The translations under genes were made by a program, and so were the position numbers. This document shows positions 35,064-44,676 of a stretch of DNA of 64,000 nucleotides, in pieces. The stretch covers positions 1 through 64,000 of the forward strand of contig NZ_NMQV01000014.1 in assembly GCF_002234375.1 (NCBI RefSeq). The letters are read 5' to 3'. Below the pieces are notes generated by a model. That model was not told the origin of the DNA. It did no database searches and was given only the letters and a program-made list of their open reading frames with translations. Every line of letters begins with the position of its first letter. Within the stretch, counting starts at the first letter, position 1. This DNA comes from Pseudomonas fluvialis (lineage in GTDB: Bacteria; Pseudomonadota; Gammaproteobacteria; Pseudomonadales; Pseudomonadaceae).

Positions 35064-35822
35064 ATGGCCATTGCCCTGACCAACCTGGTCGCCGAAACCG
35101 ATCGCTTGCTGGATGCTGCACGTATCAGCGACTACTGCCCCAATGGCCTGCAGGTGGAGGGGCGCCCGCAAGTCCGGCGTATCGTCAGTGGCGTGACGGC
35201 GAGCCAGGCGCTGATCGATGCGGCGATTGCCGCCGAAGCCGATGTGCTGCTGGTTCATCACGGCTACTTCTGGAAAGGCGAGGATGCCCGGGTAGTGGGC
35301 AGCAAGCAGCGCCGTCTGAAGGCGCTGCTGGCGCACGATATCAGCCTGCTGGCCTATCACCTGCCGCTGGATGTGCATGCCGAACTGGGTAACAACGTAC
35401 AACTGGCGCACCGCCTGGGCATCGAGGTGGAGGATGCGCTGGTGCCGGGCAATCCCAAGGTGATCGGTTTGCAGGGCAGCCTGCCGCAACCGTTGCTGGC
35501 CGGCGAGTTTGCCGCCCGCGTCGAGCAGGTACTGGGACGCGCGCCGCTGCTGGTCAACCCGCAGCGACGGGTCAGCCGCATTGGCTGGTGCAGCGGTGGC
35601 GGGCAGGGCTATATCGAACAGGCGATTGTCGCCGGAGTGGACCTGTTCCTGACCGGCGAGGCTTCCGAACAGACCTACCACAGTGCCGTGGAGAACGACA
35701 TCGCCTTCATCGCCGCGGGGCACCATGCCACCGAGCGCTACGGCGTACAGGCGCTGGGTGAATACCTGGCCAGCCATTTCGCTCTGGAACACCGCTTCAT
35801 CGACTGCCCCAACCCGATTTGA
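35064..35822 (+). CDS. Nif3-like dinuclear metal centre protein (DUF34)
   Basis: A 252-residue member of the Nif3/YbgI family, annotated variously as GTP cyclohydrolase 1 type 2-like; its true role is unsettled. Metal-ligand segments are seen: DVLLVHHGYFWKG (two His), YHLPLDVHAELGNNVQLAHR, and near the C-terminus FLTGEASEQTYHSAVEND with IAAGHHATERYGVQALG (His, Glu). VQLA-type helices fit. The start is the ATG at 35064 after a short gap with GAGGAAGTCCCTGCC. It precedes cysD by 120 bp that seem to hold the cys promoter. Confidence 0.88.
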   Translation: MAIALTNLVAETDRLLDAARISDYCPNGLQVEGRPQVRRIVSGVTASQALIDAAIAAEADVLLVHHGYFWKGEDARVVGSKQRRLKALLAHDISLLAYHLPLDVHAELGNNVQLAHRLGIEVEDALVPGNPKVIGLQGSLPQPLLAGEFAARVEQVLGRAPLLVNPQRRVSRIGWCSGGGQGYIEQAIVAGVDLFLTGEASEQTYHSAVENDIAFIAAGHHATERYGVQALGEYLASHFALEHRFIDCPNPI

Positions 35823-35942
35823 AGGCTATATGAGCAGAACGTTTTGATCTAAGTGGCGCCATCAATATAAGCAAGTGCTGTGTTAGAGTGCGCCACGTTC
35901 AAGGCCCTCGGGCCGTCCTCAGCCAGCCAATCGTGAGTAGCC

Positions 35943-36860
35943 ATGCTCGACAAACTGACGCACCTCAAACAGCTCGAGGCGGAAAGCATCCACATCATTC
36001 GTGAGGTGGCCGCCGAATTCGATAACCCGGTGATGCTCTATTCCATCGGCAAGGATTCCGCCGTGATGCTGCATCTGGCGCGCAAGGCGTTCTTCCCCGG
36101 CAAGCTGCCGTTCCCGGTGCTGCACGTGGATACCCGCTGGAAATTCCAGGAGATGTACCGCTTCCGCGAGAAGATGGTCAGCGAATACGGCCTCGACCTG
36201 CTCACCCACATCAACCCAGATGGCGTGGCGCAGGACATGAACCCCTTCACCTACGGCAGTGCCAAGCACACCGACGTGATGAAGACCGAGGGTCTCAAGC
36301 AGGCGCTGGACAAGTACGGCTTCGATGCCGCCTTTGGTGGCGCGCGCCGCGACGAGGAAAAGTCCCGCGCCAAGGAGCGCGTGTACTCCTTCCGTGACAG
36401 CAAGCACCGCTGGGACCCGAAGAACCAGCGCCCCGAGCTGTGGAACGTGTACAACGGCAAGGTCAAGAAGGGTGAGTCGATCCGCGTCTTCCCGCTGTCC
36501 AACTGGACCGAGCTGGACATCTGGCAATACATCTACCTGGAGCAGATCCCGATCGTGCCGCTGTACTTCGCCGCCGAGCGCGAAGTGATCGAGAAGAACG
36601 GCACGCTGATCATGATCGACGACGAGCGCATCCTTGAGCACCTGTCGGACGAGGAAAAGGCGCGCATCACCAAGAAGATGGTGCGTTTCCGTACCCTCGG
36701 CTGCTACCCGCTGACCGGTGCCGTGGAATCCACCGCGACCACGCTGCCGGAAATCATCCAGGAAATGCTCCTGACCCGTACTAGCGAGCGCCAGGGCCGG
36801 GTGATCGACCATGATCAGGCCGGTTCGATGGAAGAAAAGAAACGTCAGGGGTACTTTTAA
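35943..36860 (+). CDS. cysD: sulfate adenylyltransferase subunit 2
   Basis: A 305-residue CysD. It makes adenosine 5'-phosphosulfate from ATP and sulfate together with the GTPase CysN, opening sulfate assimilation. The PP-loop is [60 protein letters not shown] and the end [19 protein letters not shown] are canonical. It is separated from cysNC by a 455-bp insertion carrying a four-helix-bundle gene, whereas the two are normally adjacent. A second, orphan paralogue lies at 9807-10745. Regulation by CysB is expected, but no site can be pinned down. Confidence 0.95.
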   Translation: MLDKLTHLKQLEAESIHIIREVAAEFDNPVMLYSIGKDSAVMLHLARKAFFPGKLPFPVLHVDTRWKFQEMYRFREKMVSEYGLDLLTHINPDGVAQDMNPFTYGSAKHTDVMKTEGLKQALDKYGFDAAFGGARRDEEKSRAKERVYSFRDSKHRWDPKNQRPELWNVYNGKVKKGESIRVFPLSNWTELDIWQYIYLEQIPIVPLYFAAEREVIEKNGTLIMIDDERILEHLSDEEKARITKKMVRFRTLGCYPLTGAVESTATTLPEIIQEMLLTRTSERQGRVIDHDQAGSMEEKKRQGYF

Positions 36861-36878
36861 AGCCGATACAAGCGCTGG

Positions 36879-36899
36879 AAGGCTGGAGGCTGAATGAAA
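36879..36899 (+). repeat. left inverted repeat flanking the four-helix-bundle gene
   Basis: AAGGCTGGAGGCTGAATGAAA, 21 bases ending at the first base of the small gene's ATG. It matches the reverse complement of 37268-37288 at 18 of 21 positions. Together they bracket the foreign segment inside cysD-cysNC. Confidence 0.7.
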
Positions 36900-37243
36900 T
36901 GGATTTCGAGCGGCTCGATGTATGGAAACTCTCTGCAAGACTTTCGGTGGATGTATATCGAGAGCTGGCTGGTTGTCGGGATTTTGGCTTCAAGGATCAG
37001 ATAACCCGCTCGGCCTTGTCCGTTCCCAGCAATATTGCCGAAGGCATGACGCGAGATGGCGACAAGGAAAAACGTTACTTTCTGAGCATGGCCAAAGGGT
37101 CATGTTCGGAGTTGCGAACTCAGATTTATATAGGTGTTGAGGTCGGCTTTATTTCGACCGAGATCGGTCGGAACTGGATTGACCGCTGCAAGCGTATCGC
37201 GGCGATGCTCTCCGGTCTGCTCAGGTTGCTTCAGCGTCCATGA
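36899..37243 (+). CDS. four-helix-bundle protein (23S rRNA intervening-sequence protein family)
   Basis: A 114-residue protein of the four-helix-bundle family first found inside 23S rRNA intervening sequences. MDFERLDVWKLSARLSVDVY opens helix one; the family signature DQITRSALSVPSNIAEGM follows; RYFLSMAKGSCSELRTQIYI and RNWIDRCKRIAAMLSGLLRL finish it. Function unknown; related proteins are accessory subunits of diversity-generating retroelements, though no reverse transcriptase is here. It sits between cysD and cysNC, bracketed by inverted repeats. Base composition is lower in GC than both flanking cys genes, so it looks like a mobile insertion that keeps the operon open (same strand). Confidence 0.88.
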   Translation: MDFERLDVWKLSARLSVDVYRELAGCRDFGFKDQITRSALSVPSNIAEGMTRDGDKEKRYFLSMAKGSCSELRTQIYIGVEVGFISTEIGRNWIDRCKRIAAMLSGLLRLLQRP

Positions 37244-37267
37244 ATTATCGGCTGGCTCGGTGTGCTT

Positions 37268-37288
37268 TTTCGTTCAGCCTCCAGCTTC
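37268..37288 (-). repeat. right inverted repeat flanking the four-helix-bundle gene
   Basis: TTTCGTTCAGCCTCCAGCTTC on the plus strand, the inverted partner of 36879-36899 (18 of 21 positions). It ends 26 bp before the cysNC start codon. Confidence 0.7.
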
Positions 37289-37314
37289 AAGCCTTTAGCG
37301 ATTAGAGAAAAACC

Positions 37315-39210
37315 ATGTCCCATCAGTCCGATTTGATTTCCGAAGACATCCTCGCGTACCTGGCCCAGCACGAACGCAAGGAACTGCTGCGCTTCCTCAC
37401 CTGTGGCAACGTCGACGACGGCAAGAGCACCCTGATCGGGCGCCTGCTGCACGACTCGAAGATGATCTACGAAGACCATCTGGAAGCCATCACCAAGGAC
37501 TCCAAGAAGGTCGGCACCACCGGCGATGACGTCGACCTGGCGCTGCTGGTCGACGGCCTGCAGGCCGAGCGCGAGCAGGGCATCACCATCGACGTGGCCT
37601 ATCGCTATTTCAGCACTGCCAAGCGCAAGTTCATCATCGCCGACACCCCCGGTCATGAGCAGTACACCCGCAACATGGCCACTGGTGCCTCGACCTGCGA
37701 TCTGGCGATCATCCTCATCGATGCGCGCTACGGTGTGCAGACGCAGACCAAGCGCCACAGCTTTATCGCCAGCCTGCTGGGCATCAAGCACATCGTCGTG
37801 GCCATCAACAAGATGGACCTCAAGGGCTTCGACCAGGGCGTGTTCGAGTCGATCAAGGCCGACTACCTGGCCTTCGCCGACAAGATCAACCTCAAACCGA
37901 CCACCTTGCACTTCGTGCCGATGTCGGCGCTCAAGGGCGACAACGTGGTCAACCGCAGCGAGCGTTCGCCCTGGTATGACGGCCAGTCGTTGATGGAAAT
38001 CCTCGAAACCGTGGAAGTGGCGGGCGATCGCAACTTCAGCGACCTGCGCTTCCCGGTGCAGTACGTCAACCGCCCCAACCTGAACTTCCGTGGTTTCGCC
38101 GGCACCCTGGCCAGCGGCATCGTGCGCAAGGGCGACGAAGTGACTGCGCTGCCCTCGGGCAAGAGCAGCAAGGTCAAGTCCATCGTCACCTTCGAGGGCG
38201 AGCTGGAGCAGGCCGGCCCAGGCCAGGCCATTACCCTGACCCTGGAAGACGAGATCGACGTGTCGCGTGGCGACATGCTGGTGCATGCCAACAGTCGCCC
38301 GCAGGTCACCGACAGCTTCGAGGCCATGCTGGTATGGATGGGCGAGGAGCCCATGCTGCCGGGCAAGAAATACGACATCAAGCGCGCCACCAGCTACGTG
38401 CCGGGGTCGATCCCGAGCATCGTCCATCGCGTTGACGTGAACACCCTGGAACAGGGCGCGGCGAGCGAGCTGAAGCTCAATGAGATTGGCCGGGTCAAGG
38501 TGGCCCTGGATGCGCCCATCGCCCTCGATGGCTATGAGCACAACCGCACCACCGGCGCCTTTATCGTCATCGACCGCCTGACCAACGGTACCGTCGGCGC
38601 CGGCATGATCATCGCCGATCCGGTCGGCGCTGGTGGCGGTCACCACGGCCAGCTGGCGCATGTTTCCACCGAGGAGCGTGCCAGTCGTTTCGGTCAGCAG
38701 CCGGCCACCGTGCTGTTCAGCGGCCTGTCCGGCGCCGGCAAGAGCACCCTGGCCTATGCCGTGGAGCGCAAGCTGTTCGACATGGGCCGTGCCGTATACG
38801 TGCTGGACGGCCAGAACCTGCGCCATGACCTGAACAAGGGCCTGCCGCAGGATCGTGCCGGACGTGCCGAGAACTGGCGGCGTGCCGCTCAGGTGGCCAA
38901 GCAGTTCAATGAGGCCGGCCTACTGACCCTGGCCGCTTTCGTCGCCCCGGATGCCGAGGGCCGCGAACAGGCCAAGGCCATCGTCGGCGCCGAGCGCCTG
39001 CTCACGGTCTACGTACAGGCCTCGCCGGCGGTGTGCCGTGAGCGCGATCCGCAGGGCCTGTATGCCGCCGCTGGCGACAACATCCCGGGCGAGTCCTTCC
39101 CCTACGACATCCCGCTGGATGCCGATCTGCTGATCGACACCCAGGCCATGTCGGTGGAAGAGGGCGTCAAGGCGGTGCTGGAGCTGTTGCGTTCGCGCGG
39201 CGCGATCTGA
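37315..39210 (+). CDS. cysNC: bifunctional sulfate adenylyltransferase GTPase subunit / APS kinase
   Basis: A 631-residue fusion. CysN (residues 1 to about 450) has GTPase motifs [38 protein letters not shown] and NKMD, and activates CysD. CysC (about 460-631) starts [20 protein letters not shown] (Walker A) and continues [20 protein letters not shown]; it phosphorylates APS to PAPS. The fusion is usual in Pseudomonas. Ribosome-binding AGAGAAAAACC precedes the ATG at 37315, itself just beyond the inserted four-helix-bundle unit. A clear terminator follows the gene. Confidence 0.95.
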   Translation: MSHQSDLISEDILAYLAQHERKELLRFLTCGNVDDGKSTLIGRLLHDSKMIYEDHLEAITKDSKKVGTTGDDVDLALLVDGLQAEREQGITIDVAYRYFSTAKRKFIIADTPGHEQYTRNMATGASTCDLAIILIDARYGVQTQTKRHSFIASLLGIKHIVVAINKMDLKGFDQGVFESIKADYLAFADKINLKPTTLHFVPMSALKGDNVVNRSERSPWYDGQSLMEILETVEVAGDRNFSDLRFPVQYVNRPNLNFRGFAGTLASGIVRKGDEVTALPSGKSSKVKSIVTFEGELEQAGPGQAITLTLEDEIDVSRGDMLVHANSRPQVTDSFEAMLVWMGEEPMLPGKKYDIKRATSYVPGSIPSIVHRVDVNTLEQGAASELKLNEIGRVKVALDAPIALDGYEHNRTTGAFIVIDRLTNGTVGAGMIIADPVGAGGGHHGQLAHVSTEERASRFGQQPATVLFSGLSGAGKSTLAYAVERKLFDMGRAVYVLDGQNLRHDLNKGLPQDRAGRAENWRRAAQVAKQFNEAGLLTLAAFVAPDAEGREQAKAIVGAERLLTVYVQASPAVCRERDPQGLYAAAGDNIPGESFPYDIPLDADLLIDTQAMSVEEGVKAVLELLRSRGAI

Positions 39211-39225
39211 TCGCCGGTCAGCCAC

Positions 39226-39258
39226 AGCCCCGCCCGGGAAACCGCGCGGGGCTTTTTT
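39226..39258 (+). terminator. rho-independent terminator of the cys operon
   Basis: Stem AGCCCCGC (39226-39233) with GCGGGGCT (39246-39253), twelve-base loop, followed by a run of T to 39258. It lies 16 bp after the cysNC stop. Confidence 0.85.
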
Positions 39259-39270
39259 CTGGACGGCTGT

Positions 39271-40197
39271 TCAGGAATGCTGACGGAGGAAGTCGGCCGC
39301 CGATTGCAAGGCCCGGTCGGCGGCGTGCAGTAGCCCGGCGTGGCACTGGAATACGTGCCACAGCCCCAGGTAATGCTCAAGACGCACCCTGACGCCACTG
39401 GCGGCGGCTTTTTCGGCGAGGCGCAGGCTGTCATTACGCAGCAGCTCGTCCTCGCCCACCTGCAGCAGCAGGGGCGGCAGGCCGTGCAGGTCGGCATTGA
39501 TCGGGGAAATCCACGGTTGCAGCGGATCGACGCCGGGCGGGCAATAGCAGGCATGGGCCTGTTCCAGCCAGGCGGGGTTGAGCAGCGGATCGCCGGCGGC
39601 CGGCTGGTGCAGCTGCACGCCGGAGAAGTCCACCACCGGGGCCAGGCAGAGCAGGGCGGCGGGCTGGCTGATGGCTTGTTCACGCAGGCGCAGGCAGGTA
39701 ACCAGAGCCAGATTGCCGCCGGCTGAATCGCCGCCGATGAACAGCGCCCGCTCATCCTGTGCGCGCAGGCAGCGATAGGCCGCCAGCGCATCGTCGAGGG
39801 CCGCCGGGAAGGGGTGTTCGGGAGCCAGCCGGTAATCCAGCGCACAGACATCCAGCTGCGCATAGTGGGCGAGTGCCGCGCACAGTGCGCGGTGGCTGGC
39901 CGGCGCGCCGAGCATGAACGCGCCGCCATGCAGATAGAGCAGCGTGCCGTGGCTGGCGCCCTGTGGCCGATGCCACTCGCAGGGGCGTCCGGCCAGCTGT
40001 CCAGCCTGGCGTCGCACGCCTGGCTGGGTGGGATGCACTGCGGTCAGTACACGCAGCACCAGGCGCTGGCCGCTGATCGGCATGCCCGGACGGATCAGAC
40101 TGCGAAACAGCAGGGTCAGCGCACCGCGCAGCGCCGCGCGCAGCAACGGCTGCTCGCTGGGCGCCGGGTAGCGGGTGATCGCGGCGTGGCCTGACAT
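39271..40197 (-). CDS. alpha/beta hydrolase, hormone-sensitive-lipase family
   Basis: A 308-residue esterase of the HSL (family IV) group. The oxyanion motif is GTLLYLHGGAFMLGAPASHR; the nucleophile serine lies in RALFIGGDSAGGNLALVTCL; the acid is in LLLQVGEDELLRND; the base histidine is in HYLGLWHVFQ. It likely hydrolyses short acyl esters; no signal peptide is clear. It lies 9 bp downstream of the RND permease gene on the same strand, so may be carried on the pump transcript, though no functional link is known. Confidence 0.85.
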   Translation of the reverse strand: MSGHAAITRYPAPSEQPLLRAALRGALTLLFRSLIRPGMPISGQRLVLRVLTAVHPTQPGVRRQAGQLAGRPCEWHRPQGASHGTLLYLHGGAFMLGAPASHRALCAALAHYAQLDVCALDYRLAPEHPFPAALDDALAAYRCLRAQDERALFIGGDSAGGNLALVTCLRLREQAISQPAALLCLAPVVDFSGVQLHQPAAGDPLLNPAWLEQAHACYCPPGVDPLQPWISPINADLHGLPPLLLQVGEDELLRNDSLRLAEKAAASGVRVRLEHYLGLWHVFQCHAGLLHAADRALQSAADFLRQHS

Positions 40198-40206
40198 GCT
40201 GCGCAG

Positions 40207-43200
40207 TCAGGCCGTCTGGGCCTGGCCGACCGGCGGCTTATCGGGCTTGGCCAGCAGGGTGTAGACGCACGGCAGCACGAACAGCGTGAAGGCCGTGCCC
40301 ACGGTCATCCCGGTGGCGATCACCAGGCCGATGTCGAAGCGGCTGACCGCGCCGGCGCCGCTGGCGAAAATCAGCGGCAGCATGGCGAAGACCATGGCGG
40401 CGGTGGTCATCAGTACCGGCCGCAGGCGGATGGCCGCGGCGTCTTCGATGGCCTGACGTACGCTCAGGCCGCGCTCGTGGCGTAGCTGGTTGGCAAACTC
40501 GACGATCAGGATGCCGTGCTTGCTGATCAGGCCGATCAGGGTGACCAGGCCGACCTGGGTGTAGATGTTCATGCTGGAGAAACCGAGGAAGATCGGGATC
40601 AGCGCACCGCAGATCGACAGCGGCACGGTGATCAGGATCACCAGCGGGTCGCGGAAGCTCTCGAACTGTGCCGCCAGCACCAGGAAGATGATCGCCAGCG
40701 CCAGGGCGAAAGTCAGGTACAGGGCGTTACCCTCCTGGACGAACTGCCGCGTGCTGCCCGCCTGGTCGAAACCATAGCCGCGCGGGGCTTCCTCGCGGGC
40801 AATGCGCTGCACGGTGGCCAATGCCTCGCCCATGCTGACGATTGGCACGCCTTCCAGGGTCGCGGCGTTGAGCTGCTGGAACTGCTTGAGACGACTCGGC
40901 CGGGCGCGCTCGCTGAGGCTGATCAGGGTGCCCAGCGGGACCATCTCGCCGCTGCTGCTCTTCACGTAGTAGCTGTTCAGCCAGCCCGGATTGTCGCGGT
41001 AGGCGCGCTCGACCTGGGCGATCACCTTGTAGCTGCGCCCGTCGATGGTGAAGCGGTTGATCTCGCCTTCACCGAGCAGGGTGGCCAGGGTGGTGCCCAG
41101 GTCCTGCATGGATACGCCCATTTGCGCAGCCTTCTGGCGATCGATATCGACCACGATCTCCGGCTTGTCGAAGGCCAGGTCGACGTTGAGGAAGGCGAAC
41201 TGCCCGGACTGCATGGCGCGCTGCTTGATGCGCTCGGCAACCTGCAGCAGCGTTTCGTAGTCATTGGGTGTGTTGATCACGAACTGGAACGGCAGGCCAT
41301 CGCCGGTACCGGGTAGCGAGGGCAGGTTGAAGCCGAAAATCTGCAGGCCGGGGATCTGGTCGAGGCGTGCCTGGACCAGCGGCAGCAGCTCCATCTGGGT
41401 GCGCTCGCGCTCGCCCCAGGGTTTGAGCAGGAAGCCGCCGATACCGGCCTGCACGCCGTCCGAGCCGTTGATCTGGAACGACGAGTAGTACTCCGGGAAG
41501 CTTTTGAAAATGTTCACGAAGTCCGCCGTATAGGCGTTCAGGTAGTTCAGGTTGCTGGGCTGTGGGGCATTGGCGATGAGGAAGACGATGCCCTGGTCTT
41601 CTTCCGGGGCCAGCTCGCTGGTACTGAAGGCGAGGAATGCCGGAATCAGCAGCATGACGATCAGGCCGAACACCAGCACCACCGGCCGCGTTTCCAGGGT
41701 GCTGTGCAGGGCGCGCTGGTAGCGGCGCTTGAGCCGCTCGAAGAGTTGATCGAGGCGATGCGCCAGGCCGCTGGGGTTCTCCTCGTGGCGCAGCAGCTTG
41801 GCGCACATCATCGGCGAGAGGGTCAGCGCGACGATGCCGGAGATGATCACCGCACCGGCCAGGGTCAGGGCGAACTCCTTGAACAGTGCGCCGGTCAGCC
41901 CTTCGAGAAAACCGATAGGGGCATACACCGCCGCCAGGGTGATGGTCATCGAGACCACAGGCACGGCGATCTCGCGGGCGCCCTCGATGGCCGCATCGAG
42001 CGGTGTCTTGCCTTCCTCGATATGCCGGTGGATGTTTTCCACCACGACGATGGCGTCGTCCACCACCAGGCCGATGGCCAGCACCATGGCCAGCAGGGTC
42101 AGCAGGTTGATCGAGTAGCCCATCAGTTGCATGAAGAACAGGACGCCGATCATCGACAGCGGAATGGTGATCACCGGGATGAGCACCGAGCGCAGCGCGC
42201 CGAGGAACAGGAAGACCACCACGATGACGATCAGCACCGCCTCGGCCAGGGTCTTCAGCACTTCGTCGATGGATGCCTGGATGAACTCCGTGGCGTCATA
42301 GGCGATGGCGACCTTGAGGTTGGGGGGTAGCTGCGCCTCCAGCTCAGGCATGGCGGCGCGCACGTGCTTAATCACGTCCAGCGGGTTGGCGCTGGGCGTG
42401 CCCTTGATGGCGATGTACACCGAAGGGATGCCGTCGAACGAACTGATCGAGTCGTAGTTGGCTGAGCCCATCTCCACCCGGGCGATATCGCCGACCAGCA
42501 CGCGACTGTCGCCGACGGTCTTCACCGGGATGGCGGCAAAGGCTTCGGCGCTCTTCAGGTCAGTGCTGGCATTGATGCTGGTGACCACGTACTGACCCTT
42601 CACTTCGCCGGCGGCGGCGAGGAAGTTGTACTGGCGCACGGCGCTGCTGAAGTCATCGGCGGTTACCCCGTAGGCAGCCATCTTCACCGGGTCCAGCCAC
42701 AGGCGCATGGCGAATACCTGATTGCCGAGAATTTCTGCCTCAGCCATGCCTGGCAAGGTGGCCAGCTTGGGCTGGATGACCCGCGACAGGTAGTCGGTAA
42801 TCTGCGGGTTGGACAGCTGGTCGCTGTAGAAGCTGACATACATGAGCGCCGTCGAATCGGCGGCCTGCTTGGCCAGCACCGGGTCCTCGGCTTCCTGCGG
42901 CAACTGGTTCTTCACCGCGTTGGCCTTGGCCAGCAGTTCCGTGAAGAGTCGGTCGCTGTCCGCGCCGATGCGTGCGTAGATGGAAATCACCGAGAGGTTC
43001 TGCTGGCTCGACGAGGTCATGTAGTCGATGCCTTCGGCGCTGGCGAGGCTCTGCTGCAGCGGCTGGGTGATGTAGCCCTGGATGGTTTCCGCGTTGGCGC
43101 CGGGGTAGGCGGTGCTCACCGTGATCAGCGCGCTTTCCATTTGCGGGTACTGGCGGATTACCAGTTTGCTGAAGGCCTGCATGCCCAGCAGGATGATCAG

Positions 43201-43257
43201 CAGGCTGACCACGCTGGCCAGCACCGGACGGCGGATGAAGGGATCTGTGAAAGCCAT
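40207..43257 (-). CDS. multidrug efflux RND permease (MexI/MexW-like, HAE1 family)
   Basis: A 1016-residue hydrophobe/amphiphile RND pump. FTDPFIRRPVLASVVSLLII opens the first span; AYPGANAETIQGYITQPLQQ the first porter loop. The double-aspartate proton relay is visible in LVVDDAIVVVENIHRHIEEG, and the late lysine region in LIGLISKHGILIVEFANQLR. The pattern resembles MexI/MexW of Pseudomonas. With the adaptor upstream it forms a two-gene pump lacking its own outer-membrane channel, so it presumably borrows an OprM-type protein. Substrates cannot be predicted; no regulator gene is adjacent. Confidence 0.88.
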   Translation of the reverse strand: MAFTDPFIRRPVLASVVSLLIILLGMQAFSKLVIRQYPQMESALITVSTAYPGANAETIQGYITQPLQQSLASAEGIDYMTSSSQQNLSVISIYARIGADSDRLFTELLAKANAVKNQLPQEAEDPVLAKQAADSTALMYVSFYSDQLSNPQITDYLSRVIQPKLATLPGMAEAEILGNQVFAMRLWLDPVKMAAYGVTADDFSSAVRQYNFLAAAGEVKGQYVVTSINASTDLKSAEAFAAIPVKTVGDSRVLVGDIARVEMGSANYDSISSFDGIPSVYIAIKGTPSANPLDVIKHVRAAMPELEAQLPPNLKVAIAYDATEFIQASIDEVLKTLAEAVLIVIVVVFLFLGALRSVLIPVITIPLSMIGVLFFMQLMGYSINLLTLLAMVLAIGLVVDDAIVVVENIHRHIEEGKTPLDAAIEGAREIAVPVVSMTITLAAVYAPIGFLEGLTGALFKEFALTLAGAVIISGIVALTLSPMMCAKLLRHEENPSGLAHRLDQLFERLKRRYQRALHSTLETRPVVLVFGLIVMLLIPAFLAFSTSELAPEEDQGIVFLIANAPQPSNLNYLNAYTADFVNIFKSFPEYYSSFQINGSDGVQAGIGGFLLKPWGERERTQMELLPLVQARLDQIPGLQIFGFNLPSLPGTGDGLPFQFVINTPNDYETLLQVAERIKQRAMQSGQFAFLNVDLAFDKPEIVVDIDRQKAAQMGVSMQDLGTTLATLLGEGEINRFTIDGRSYKVIAQVERAYRDNPGWLNSYYVKSSSGEMVPLGTLISLSERARPSRLKQFQQLNAATLEGVPIVSMGEALATVQRIAREEAPRGYGFDQAGSTRQFVQEGNALYLTFALALAIIFLVLAAQFESFRDPLVILITVPLSICGALIPIFLGFSSMNIYTQVGLVTLIGLISKHGILIVEFANQLRHERGLSVRQAIEDAAAIRLRPVLMTTAAMVFAMLPLIFASGAGAVSRFDIGLVIATGMTVGTAFTLFVLPCVYTLLAKPDKPPVGQAQTA

Positions 43258-43281
43258 ATCGAGGTCCTTGGCGCCGAGGGA

Positions 43282-44436
43282 TCAGGGCTGCGGGTGGGCT
43301 GCGCTGGCCTGGCCCGGCTGGGCCAGCGGGTCGTCGCCGAGCCGTACGCGGGCACCGCTGTCCAGCTTGAGCTGGCCGGCCGTGACCACCTGCTCGCCGG
43401 CCTGCAGGCCTTTACGGATTTCCACCAGACCGTCACGCCGCTCGCCGCTATCCACGTAGCGGCGTTCGACCTTGAGCAGCGGCTGACCATCGCTGTCCTT
43501 TTCTGGCTGGCCTTGCTCGTTGAGTTCGGGCAGCACCACGTAGACCGAGTTGCCATACAGGGTGTAGGTCAGCGCGGTTTCCGGAACCACCAGTACCGGG
43601 GATTGCTCAGGCAGCAGCACGTCGAGGTTGGCGAACATGCCTGGCAGCAGCTTTTGCTCGGGGTTGGGCAGGGTGGCGCGTACCTGCAGGTTGCGCGTGC
43701 TGTCCTCGACCTTGGCATTGAGGGCGCTGATCTCGCCGTTGAACAGCTCGTCGGGGTAGGCGGCTACGCGCAGGCGTACCTGCTGGCCGATGGCCAGTTG
43801 CGGCACCGCCTGCTCGGGGAGGAAGAAGTCGACATACAGGCGCGACAGGTCCTGCAGGGTAGCCAGGGTGGTGCCGGAGGAGAGGAAGTCGCCCACATCC
43901 ACCTGGCGGATGCCGATGGTGCCGCTGAATGGCGCGACGATGCGTTTCTTGGCCAGTTGCGCACGTAGTTGCGCGACCGTGGCTTCGGCCTTGAGCAGTT
44001 CGGCGTTCAGGCGATCGAATTCGCTCTTGGAAATGGCCTGCTTGCCAGCCAGGTTGCGGCCGCGCTCGTACTCCACGCGGGCCAGGTTGCGGGCCGCCTC
44101 GGCGGTGGCCAGCATGGCCTGTTCGACCTCGCTGTCCAGTTGCAGCAGGGGTTGCCCGGTGTTGACCTGCTCGCCGGAGGCAAACAGTACTTCGCGTACG
44201 GTGCCGCTGGCTTCTACGGTCAGGTCGACGCCCTGATAAGCCTTGAGCGTGCCGATACCGGGCAGCAGGCGTTGCCAGGGGCGTGCTTCGACCCGGCTGG
44301 CGGCCACGCTGATGGCGGGCGGCGGGGCGGAGAACATCTGTACCTGCTGGTAGATGCTGTAGCCCTTGTAGGCGGCGAGAGCGAGAACGACCAAGGTAAC
44401 GATACCCAGCATGGTCAGCATGCGGCGCAGCAACAT
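43282..44436 (-). CDS. RND efflux periplasmic adaptor subunit
   Basis: A 384-residue membrane-fusion protein. A hydrophobic N-terminal anchor (MLTMLGIVTLVVLALAAYKG) is followed by the lipoyl halves (VDLTVEASGTVREVLFASGE; APFSGTIGIRQVDVGDFLSS) around a helical hairpin (VEYERGRNLAGKQAISKSEF), then a barrel segment (LLPGMFANLDVLLPEQSPVL). It joins the inner-membrane pump encoded 24 bp downstream to an outer-membrane channel. The C-terminus is extended by a short proline/alanine-rich tail. Confidence 0.88.
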   Translation of the reverse strand: MLLRRMLTMLGIVTLVVLALAAYKGYSIYQQVQMFSAPPPAISVAASRVEARPWQRLLPGIGTLKAYQGVDLTVEASGTVREVLFASGEQVNTGQPLLQLDSEVEQAMLATAEAARNLARVEYERGRNLAGKQAISKSEFDRLNAELLKAEATVAQLRAQLAKKRIVAPFSGTIGIRQVDVGDFLSSGTTLATLQDLSRLYVDFFLPEQAVPQLAIGQQVRLRVAAYPDELFNGEISALNAKVEDSTRNLQVRATLPNPEQKLLPGMFANLDVLLPEQSPVLVVPETALTYTLYGNSVYVVLPELNEQGQPEKDSDGQPLLKVERRYVDSGERRDGLVEIRKGLQAGEQVVTAGQLKLDSGARVRLGDDPLAQPGQASAAHPQP

Positions 44437-44621
44437 AGTTCCGGTTCCTTGACGGCAGGAGAGTCAGGCAGCAGGTCGAATGCAGGGCGACCTGGCGGGT
44501 TCCGGGCGAGGCTGGGCGATGCTATGGCTTGGCGGTGTACGCCTGGCTGTCAGCCCCTCAGGGCCGAAGGCTCTGCGGCGGGCCCGGAACAGGTGGCGAA
44601 GGTTCGCACCAGGCGGGCCCT

Positions 44622-44642
44622 GGCGTCAATCGAGTTGACGCC
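44622..44642. terminator. hairpin downstream of zapG
   Basis: Stem GGCGTCAA (44622-44629) / TTGACGCC (44635-44642) with a five-base loop in the 240-bp gap between zapG (minus) and the adaptor gene. It could end the zapG transcript or act as an operator for the pump genes; no T-tract. The rest of the gap shows nothing further I can support. Confidence 0.4.
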
Positions 44643-44676
44643 TTGGTCAGACTGTTGCCGGTCGGCAGGCTGTTAC

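Noticed and set aside
36902..37243. diversity-generating retroelement accessory (Avd-like) system
   Set aside because: The four-helix-bundle protein is related to Avd, but there is no reverse transcriptase, template repeat or variable gene nearby.
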